The translations under genes were made by a program, and so were the position numbers. Source: Microcyclospora pomicola (taxonomy: Eukaryota; Ascomycota; Dothideomycetes; Capnodiales). From it: a DNA stretch of 64,000 nucleotides. Position 1 is the stretch's first letter. Every line of letters begins with the position of its first letter. The notes beneath the pieces were generated by a model that was given only the letters and a program-made list of their open reading frames with translations, was not told the DNA's origin and ran no database searches. Shown piece after piece: positions 56,955-64,000 of this stretch. The DNA lies in NCBI GenBank assembly GCA_002786065.1, contig NHNY01000013.1, forward strand, positions 310,001 to 374,000, read 5' to 3'.

Positions 56955-57170
56955 TGTTATAGTATAACCTGTTATAGGACTTAGTAGTTTGTAGCTAGCT
57001 ATAGCTGCCTTAGGTATAACAGGTCTTCCCTTCTTAGCACTGAATTTAAGAACATTAGTTCTACTGCACACTACTATTCTTGTCTTTCTCTCTCTATAGC
57101 ATGTCTTGTATTCTATCTATGTACTTATTGTCCTATTATTAATCATTGTCCCTAGCTAAATGCCGTAACA
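56955..57170 (+). repeat. 3' LTR
   Basis: 216 bp, TGTTA at the start and TAACA at the end, the canonical TG...CA inverted ends. Followed directly by the AAAAG target duplication. Confidence 0.92.
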
Positions 57171-57339
57171 AAAAGCTAGCTAGAAAGGTACTAACATACA
57201 CTATATACTACATATAAGGCTATACTAGAAGATCTTGTAAACAGCTATTGCTACAGCTCTTAGCTATTATATAAACTAAGAATTAAGCCTTTTCATTAAG
57301 TGGTTATAAAGTTATTATGTATTGAAGGTAGCAGCTTGG

Positions 57340-57388
57340 AATCTGGCATTTCACACCCCCGTCCATTTCACACCCCCGACCTCCGCGT
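57340..57388 (-). repeat. Right terminal inverted repeat of the pogo-type element
   Basis: Exact reverse complement of the left repeat, including the internal 15-bp double motif. Followed by TA, the expected target duplication. Confidence 0.93.
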
Positions 57389-57390
57389 TA

Positions 57391-58656
57391 GCGATCACTT
57401 TTCTCGTCCTCAAGCAGTCTGCAAAGACATATTCACGACCTACGGAGGTACCAACCAATCTCTTTAGTATGATTGCAAAGATTCAGGCTCTTCTCCTGGG
57501 TATATCTCTGGTATGGTTTGCCTCCTGTCCACGAAGTTCTAGAGAGTCGAGCTCATTTCGACAGCACTGACCGTGCAGCCTTACGCCATCAATAGCCGAT
57601 GGACCAGGACGAACAGCCCTTCTCCTTCAAACGTACAGGTAACTAGCTGGCAGGACATCGCGTGAAGATCTTACCTACCTTATGTACGATTCTTATGTAT
57701 GATGGTGTCGGTCCGCCAGTCTCCGATGGAGTCTACACCACATGTGTGCAAGGTGATGTTTAAGACATGCGCTCAACGACATGCGCGTGATCACAAATTT
57801 GCGCAAGTCGATAGACCGGATAGGGGCCTGAAGCCATTTGACATGAATGAAGGCATTCTGGGCCGTCGCCAACACAACGTGAAACATTGCCAGCTCATTG
57901 TGATCTCTCCGCTAATATTGAAGACCCGACGGCAGCATGCTGGATCACATTGTTGTGCCTGCAAATCATACCCAGGCCATGCAGTTCGCGAAATGCAAGG
58001 GGCCTGGATTGCGATGACCGCGAAGAATATAGTCTTTGAGCACTACTCACAACAGAAAACAAGGTACAAGTGCATCTAAACATGCTATCAGGATTGTCTT
58101 GAAGCCCAGGCTCGCGAGGGAGGAACGTGATGCTCAGGGGTCACCGGATGATTGGAGCTGAATAGCCGGTCATCATGTAGCAAACATTCGACACCCGGAT
58201 GAATTCATTCCCTAGAACAAACATTTCCACAATCTACTCCCGCTACAGGATACTCAGCGCCTAAAGTGATTTACGGGCAATACATTGATTGCGATACTCA
58301 CGTGACACTGACGAACTCTATTCGCAAGGTCGAACATCCTTCGTGCACGCTCCGGTTGCACTGCCACTCACCTACACGTTGCAGTCGAAGTTCTTGCCCA
58401 AGGGACAGTCAAGCCAGAGTGCTGCTGCAAGGCGAAAGACACGCAGAATTGGTACATCACCAGACAACAGCCTGAACACAATGCAGACTGGGAAGCAAGG
58501 CCACAATGGGAGAATATCCGGCGAAGCTGCGATGCACACCTTGCTGACGGCGATTGTCTGGAGTGGATGGTGTGAAGGTACATGAGTGTAGAAAAGTTGA
58601 GTGATGACCTTCTGCAGTCCGAGCAATCCTGATGCTCTCTTCCCTCCAGTCTCGAC
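57391..58656. other. Region between transposon and metallopeptidase-like gene
   Basis: 1.27 kb of normal composition. ORFs of about 100-125 codons on both strands lack domains. The right part should hold the promoter of the metallopeptidase-like gene. Confidence 0.45.
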
Positions 58657-60522
58657 ATGCACATCGTGTATCTTCTTTGCTCATCATTAGGCTTCCACGC
58701 GGTTCGCATACATGCACGAAGACGTGATATCGCCAGCCTGTCTTCTGTCGCCGGAACCGCCGTCGTAGATCCTGTGGCTCAGGCTTCAGCATACAACGAG
58801 GGGCTGACGCTTAGTGATTCTCCTCGTGATGTCCGTAATGTCACAGAAGATGCTTTGTTGTTGGTCAATTTCGATGGATGCTCCAACGTGACCGATGTTA
58901 GCAATGCGGAAGCTCAAATCTACTCTGGATGGCAACAAGCACAGAAACTCATGGCGTTGAAGGCCTTTCAAAACAAGGACGTGGACTTCCAATCTAGTGC
59001 AGGTAGGCTGGTGTTCTTCCAACAAGCAACCTAGTCGTTTCACTGACATATGCTTCTTTCAGCGTTAGAGTACCTAGGAGCTGCTAGCCTCAACTCTCCT
59101 CGTCAGAGGGACATGAATTTGATCTTTACGAATTTCGCCAGTATGACCCCTGTATGGTGGCCATCCGGCTACAGGATTCACGTTCGATGCGATGATCCTG
59201 CCACTCTCTGCGCTTGCGACACAACTTTGGCCTATACTACCAACTTCGATAATGAGACGGATCTAGCTCGCATCAACTTCTGTCCAGGATATTTCAAAAC
59301 ACCCACCCTCAACTCGGTCCTTAACGGAAGTGCGAATCTGCCAGTGGAGCAAAAGTATGACATGAACCGTTATTGGCAGACACAAGGCCACGTTTGGACG
59401 CGACAACTTATGCACATCGATTGGGTTACTGGTGCGACGGCCTTTGAGGGCAAATATGGTCACAATCAGCATGTCACCGACTTGACAATTCAGTTTCAGA
59501 CAAGCGCAGGAGACACCCGGAGCGCGGTGGCTTCTGGGCCCGAGATGGCCAAGCTGTTGGCAAGATGGCCTACTGATACGGGGGACTACACCATCAGAAA
59601 TGCCGACAACCTCGCACTGTTCATGCTTTCACAATATGTGCAGTCGCAGCTTGGCGGTGATTATCCATACTATCCCTTGGTCGATGGGCCGAAACTTAAT
59701 CTGCCCCCTGACGCGAATAGTAATCTCTTTCTGTACGATGGCGACGGGTCGGTCAGCCTGAACGTCACAAACCCACTTGCTGGCACTTTTATCGAAAACA
59801 GCACGACCGCTTGCGTTGTTGATCAAGACGAATCACATTCGGAACCGATGGCCTTCATCAGTTTTGCCCCGGACAGTGCCTATCCCATCCACTACATCTC
59901 ATCAGTCGACGGCTGGATGGACCGCCAAATCGTGAACCAGGCTTGGGAGACAGACATCGCCACGACCATGGTCCCAGCTCCGGTCGTAATGCCAACCTCA
60001 GCTTTGATGATAACCACGCCGCCATCATCGACCAGCTCCAGCGCCTATTGCACCCCCACATCTGAGATCGACACGAACATCGGCGAGCAAGATACGTGGT
60101 GCTCATGCACCGATGGTGCCCGGTTCGTCACTGCCTCCAGCTCGCTGTTGTGCCCATATCTCTCGCCCGGACCATCCAGCGCTCTTTATTCCACCCCACC
60201 CCCCGCGCTGGTCACCCCTCCCGCACTACCTCCACCAGCGGACGTCTGCAATGTTGACTTCGCCGGCAGTCATGACCACTTCCGCATTTACGGCAAATGG
60301 TTCAACCAGACCCTGCTCGGGGCGGGCGGCGCTAATTTGAGAACGCATCTCGGTAAGTGTGGCCCCGTGAGGTATTGGCGCTTCCAGTACCTCAACCATG
60401 ATCCACAGGGAATGCAGTGGTATGCTACGGGAGAACTTTTTGGGGCCCAAAGGCACTGCGTTGGTAAAGCTGTGTTGGCCGCTGGCGGCGTGACACCCGA
60501 TCAATGCATCGGATTCGGTTGA
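58657..60522 (+). CDS. Secreted metallopeptidase-like protein lacking HExxH
   Basis: Two exons, 58657-59002 and 59063-60522, encode 601 residues. The 60-nt intron has GTAGGC, CACTGAC and TTCAG, and restores DFQSSAALEYLG. The body resembles a fungal deuterolysin-like family: GCSNVTDVSNAEAQIYSGW, the ALEYLG helix, YRIHVRCDDP, a Cys-rich strand, AYTTN, INFCPGYF, then GHVWTRQLMHIDWV and DNLALFMLSQYVQSQ. Active relatives have HELMH; here it is RQLMH (R229, Q230, H233), so one zinc ligand and the catalytic Glu are lost. The N-terminus is only weakly like a signal peptide. After a Ser/Thr/Pro-rich linker (about 440-510), a Cys-containing C-terminal domain follows (HFRIYGKWFNQTLLGAGG, then KCGPVRYWRF and RHCVGKAVLAAGG). 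It probably acts outside the cell without peptidase activity. Confidence 0.75.
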
Positions 60523-63500
60523 TCACATATGCTCGGATCGCAGACTCAGACGCCGTTATACGATGATCGCTCGTTCTCTAGGCAGTCCCGGGGCATAGGG
60601 TCGCGCGCAGTCGAACTTTCAATATTTGAATAGCTGTGGCACTCGGGAGATCAATGAGCACGAAGCTGATGTTCCCCATACGCAACAATCGCTTTACATC
60701 GTTTAGCTGTACCAATCACCTTCTCACACGGAACGTGCCAGGCGACTTGTATACACGGGGACGTAGACACGAGACTCTAACATGTGAATCGCATTGGGAT
60801 GCGCATTTACAGATTGGTGGAATTGTGGTGACAAGTGTGAGCTTCTACGTAGAATCTACATCGACATTCGGCCAAGGGCATCTTACCTCTATAGATCTGT
60901 TGATAGGTGGAAGAAAGGCGGGATCGCAGTACGCATCTCCACGTGAGCGGACCACGAGATCCAGTCTCAAGTGTGTGGGATCCTGATGCCCGAACGACTT
61001 GACGGGTTTTCCATTCGAATCATTGTAGAATTGTGTCCAGTTTGGAAGGTCCTAATAAACTTCGTGACAAGTTCTTGCGTAGCCTACATGTACGGAGTAT
61101 AACACCCAGTATAACACCCCTGAGAGAGTTCTAGACAGTTACCGTCACTCATGCATGAGTATTGACACACTTTCAGCTCTAGCATTGAGCATTATCTGCT
61201 CGTCTTGCCGATCGTCGCATTCGTGCTCAGGAAAGGTATCGAGGAATGAAACTACCTCCCTGTCCATAGACTGGCTTCTAGAAAGATGCCACTCTCACAC
61301 GTATACATCGCACCATATGCGTACGTGCGAACACACATGATCAACGTATACAAGTCCATTGCAACATGAATGTCATCGAAACTCGCCTTCCCCCTTACCT
61401 CGTGCATGTCAACGAAACGCAAGGGAGCAACATAAGAGTCAAGGTTGTCTCGCCCGCGCGGCACAAATGGCCTGAATCATCACAACAGCATTATGAACTA
61501 CAGTGCCCGCGTCACAGGGACGGAGGGCTTGGCAGAGCAGCCTGTGCTTCGTCTCGCCGCAAGGGGGAAAAGCACAAAGGGAAACAAGCAAGCAAGCATC
61601 GTGGCGATGATGCAGATCATGCTTCTCCCTCCCTGCGTCTCGAGCAGCAGCGCGCCGGAGCCAGCTCCACTGCGCCCCGGTGCCAGCTGGCTGAGATACG
61701 GTACGCACCAGCAAGTCCCGGCATACGGCTGTTGACGAGAACGTCTGCAGACAGCAGCCGGATCTTCGAGAGGGAAACCATGGTTCGAAGAAAAGATCCC
61801 TCAGGGGGGAGGTCAATAAGGTAGGGGACCTAGCTCGCGCAGCAAAAGTTCGGGAGCGAAGGGGGAGATCACCCACCATGGTCTCTGGGACGGAAGGGGG
61901 AGATGCGCGTGTGGGCCACATGGCAGATTGTTCTCGAAAGCCCGTGTCGAGATGCGTCGAGGATCGGGCCCCGAGCTTGGGGAGATGCAGATATGCACGG
62001 GACATCGTCGACTGGCGGCGGCAACCTGCATGGATGTGTCTCGCGTTGCCACACCTTGTCCTGTCGCACGCTCGGGGACGATGGGCAGCAAGGCTTGTCG
62101 TTGGAGATGACACGTTTGACCAAGCGTGGACGACCAGGCGAGCTTGGACGGCTGGCCGCGCACACGTCAACAGACAAGCAAGGGTGTTGCTATGCGCGGC
62201 CAGGGAACATTTTTTTCCTTGCCTCTGTAGGACGGGGGGATCTAGGGTCATGGCGACCTGCCGAACCAAAGGGGGAACCAGTACATGGATCTGTGGCGAT
62301 GCGTCAGCCGTGTCTGGTCTCTAGGGCAATATATAAAGTAGGTACAGACTACAGTACGCAGCAGATGCATCATGCAGGGAGTCCCCCTAGAGCTTACGGC
62401 TGGACATGCCGGGCATGGGCGATTCGTTGGGCGGCCATAGATGCGAAGCGAGGGGGGGTTTCGTAACCACGCACTATTGTGATGGGAAGTGGGGCCTGGA
62501 ATTCGATGTCTGCAAGCGATGTGTACGGGGAGAGAGCGGACTCTAAAAAGTCGATGGAACAAAGCCGAAACGAGATGTGATGAGATGTGATTGTCGAAAT
62601 CATGTGGAAGAGGAGGAAAAAGTTGGCCGCGCTACAGGTGTGAGATGTACTGTATGCCCGAAATGGCTGGGAGATGGCCTGATTGCTGGACGCTGCACGT
62701 GGCTGGGAAATGACAGCGTCCAGTGATGGCAAGACAGTGGCTAGAGTGGTGAGATTGCATGAGTGATAGCTGGACAGACAAGCAGTACCTATGCAATGCA
62801 GACCGTTGGGCAGAATTATCTACTGTAGCTGTCAATAATGTCGTGCACGCCGGCATGTAGAATCAATCAATGTGATGTGACGCTCATGTCGCACGGCATT
62901 ATTGCGTGTGTGGCATGGCGATGGATGCAGGGGTCGACGTGTCTTTTCTTACGTTCTTCGCGGGTCGTATTCTTAGATATGCAGGCGAGATGCGGTACCT
63001 TGGGGTGAGTAGCAGTACTGTACAAATGTAGAGCGCGCGACACGGCAGATGTCAGTTCGAGTGTCATATGCCTGGCGTAGTATGCAGCGGGCGCGTCTGC
63101 ACGATTGCCGCAGTGCATATGCGTCGTGATGGTGGATGTTGTCAGGGGAACATCGAGGACGAATGTGATACTACGATGCTGTCGAGATGCGCGCGATGCT
63201 TGCTACTTACATGTACGAGAATGCTCCATACAAACACGATGCTGCGAATAACATTCCAAGCAAAACCGAGTTTCGGCGACACTGACGGACATGTGGGCTC
63301 GCGTGGGCTCGATGCACACCCAGGGGACGAGAGCATGCTAGTCACGTCGACTCGGTGGTACACACCAGCTCAGGCACAACTCAAGCTCACGCAGTCATTC
63401 GATCGAGCTGGTCGATTCCCTCCCCATCACTCCCACACGCCGGCCATCTGGCCCGAATCTGCGCGACGAGCGATGTGAACAATCAGGTCCCATGATGTTC

Positions 63501-64000
63501 AGCAATCAACAGCGTCGACGCCATCGCCGTTGAGAAACAACGACATGGGCGTCGATAGCGCCAAGCTCGCTCGGCCAGAACATATTCTACGCGAGACCGT
63601 GCGATGCTATGCTATGCTATGCTCGTGCCAGTGGTCTCATAAGTCCAGCGAGATAATTATTGGCGGATGATATAGATTTCTCCGGCCGCACGATTGGTCG
63701 TGTTTCGGCTACGCCGCTGCCGCTATGCCTCAACGGCCAGAGTGCGCCATCATGCCTGTCCAGATCTGGCATCCACTCGACCAAAGCGTCTGGTCGCCTC
63801 GCCATTATGACCTATCACTTCCAGGTCCAGCATCACCCGCGTGCTATCTCGAGAGGCAGGGAGATTGTCCCGAGAGTCACGCCCGCGGCCGAGGAGAGGG
63901 AGCGTGGTAAGGGTGACGACTGGCGGCGACACTGAAACATTGCACGAGGTGTTGATATCGGCTCTGTTCTGCTCGGTTGGGCGGGCTTGCATCATCTCCA
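60523..64000. other. 3.5 kb right end without a supported gene
   Basis: ORFs up to 276 codons at 61.4-62.5 kb overlap on both strands and in several frames, have skewed Arg/Ser/Ala composition and no domains; I do not call them. A four-copy ATGCT repeat lies at 63604-63623. GC-rich stretches near 61.6-62.3 kb are not obviously coding. Confidence 0.45.
63604..63623. repeat. Pentanucleotide microsatellite (ATGCT)4
   Basis: Four perfect head-to-tail copies of ATGCT in gene-free sequence. Confidence 0.85.

Larger units (their letters stand above)
51612..57170 (+). mobile_element. Ty3/gypsy LTR retrotransposon (chromovirus), mutated
   Basis: 5.56 kb with two 216-bp LTRs. It is flanked by a 5-bp target duplication AAAAG (51607-51611 and 57171-57175). 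Domain order is gag, protease, reverse transcriptase, RNase H, integrase, chromodomain: the Ty3/gypsy order. It inserted near the 3' end of the pogo-type transposon, so it is younger than that element's arrival here. Coding frames are interrupted by dozens of TAG and some TAA codons at Gln and Trp positions. I could not find a convincing primer-binding site after the left LTR. Confidence 0.9.
50000..57388 (+). mobile_element. Fot1/pogo-type DNA transposon, mutated, carrying a nested LTR element
   Basis: It is bounded by 49-bp inverted repeats that match perfectly and flanked by TA on each side (49998-49999 and 57389-57390), as in Tc1/mariner-pogo elements. The interior outside the nested retroelement (50049-51611 and 57176-57339) is very TA-rich and encodes the shattered remains of a DDE transposase. 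Without the insert the element would be about 1.8 kb, the normal size for Fot1-like elements. In-frame TAG and TAA stops replace Gln and Trp codons, the footprint of RIP. It can no longer make transposase. Confidence 0.88.

Noticed and set aside
61439-62269. 276-codon minus-strand ORF, with a 187-codon ORF opposite
   Set aside because: Mutually overlapping ORFs in GC-rich sequence without family resemblance or a convincing start context.

Overview
The window looks like nuclear DNA of a filamentous ascomycete (Pezizomycotina); Dothideomycetes is my best guess, from gene content and protein style. Genes are compact and lie on both strands. Most introns are 49 to 220 nt, with GTRAGT or GTATGT donors, CTRAC-type branch sites and short pyrimidine tracts before AG. 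No bacterial features (operons, Shine-Dalgarno sites) are present. The repeat-rich segment shows heavy C-to-T and G-to-A damage of the kind fungal repeat-induced point mutation (RIP) produces. Exon structures were built by eye by matching splice phases and family alignments. I could run no searches.

Layout. 0.7-10.5 kb: a housekeeping block with an ING/PHD chromatin reader, an RraA-like aldolase with a possible mitochondrial leader, a VCX1-type vacuolar Ca2+/H+ exchanger and a dynamin-like GTPase. 10.5-16.5 kb is looser: a conserved fungal protein of unknown function and a protein with a catalytically degraded RNase III domain. 17-23 kb returns to housekeeping: NTF2/SnoaL-like protein, CMP/dCMP-type deaminase, DNAJC9-like J-protein, mitochondrial citrate carrier and a quinone-oxidoreductase-like MDR enzyme. 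24-28.5 kb holds an SRPK-like kinase with a damaged DFG motif, then about 2.9 kb with no recognisable gene. 28.5-46.4 kb: centrin (CDC31), a Pho85-type cyclin behind a 4.5 kb gene-free upstream region, a cutinase, a UstYa/DUF3328 protein, a universal-stress-protein family member, an Ayg1-like pigment hydrolase and ESCRT-III VPS60. 46.4-49.6 kb: the 2-oxoglutarate dehydrogenase E1 gene (KGD1).

50.0-57.4 kb is a nested transposon. A Fot1/pogo-type DNA transposon has 49-bp perfect terminal inverted repeats and a TA target duplication. It is interrupted near its 3' end by a Ty3/gypsy chromovirus with 216-bp LTRs, an AAAAG target duplication and a C-terminal chromodomain. Both elements are broken by many in-frame stops. 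A secreted metallopeptidase-like protein lacking the HExxH motif follows at 58.7-60.5 kb, and the last 3.5 kb has no convincing gene.

The genes do not form one pathway. Themes are mitochondrial metabolism (KGD1, citrate carrier, possibly the RraA-like protein), Ca2+ and membrane traffic (VCX1, VPS60, dynamin-like) and cell-surface or secondary-metabolism functions (cutinase, UstYa-like, Ayg1-like). Three proteins carry an enzyme fold with missing catalytic residues (RNase III-like, SRPK-like, metallopeptidase-like), all in the looser, gene-poor stretches. I found no wholly new system. The nested, mutated transposon with untouched ends and these pseudoenzymes deserve the closest second look.
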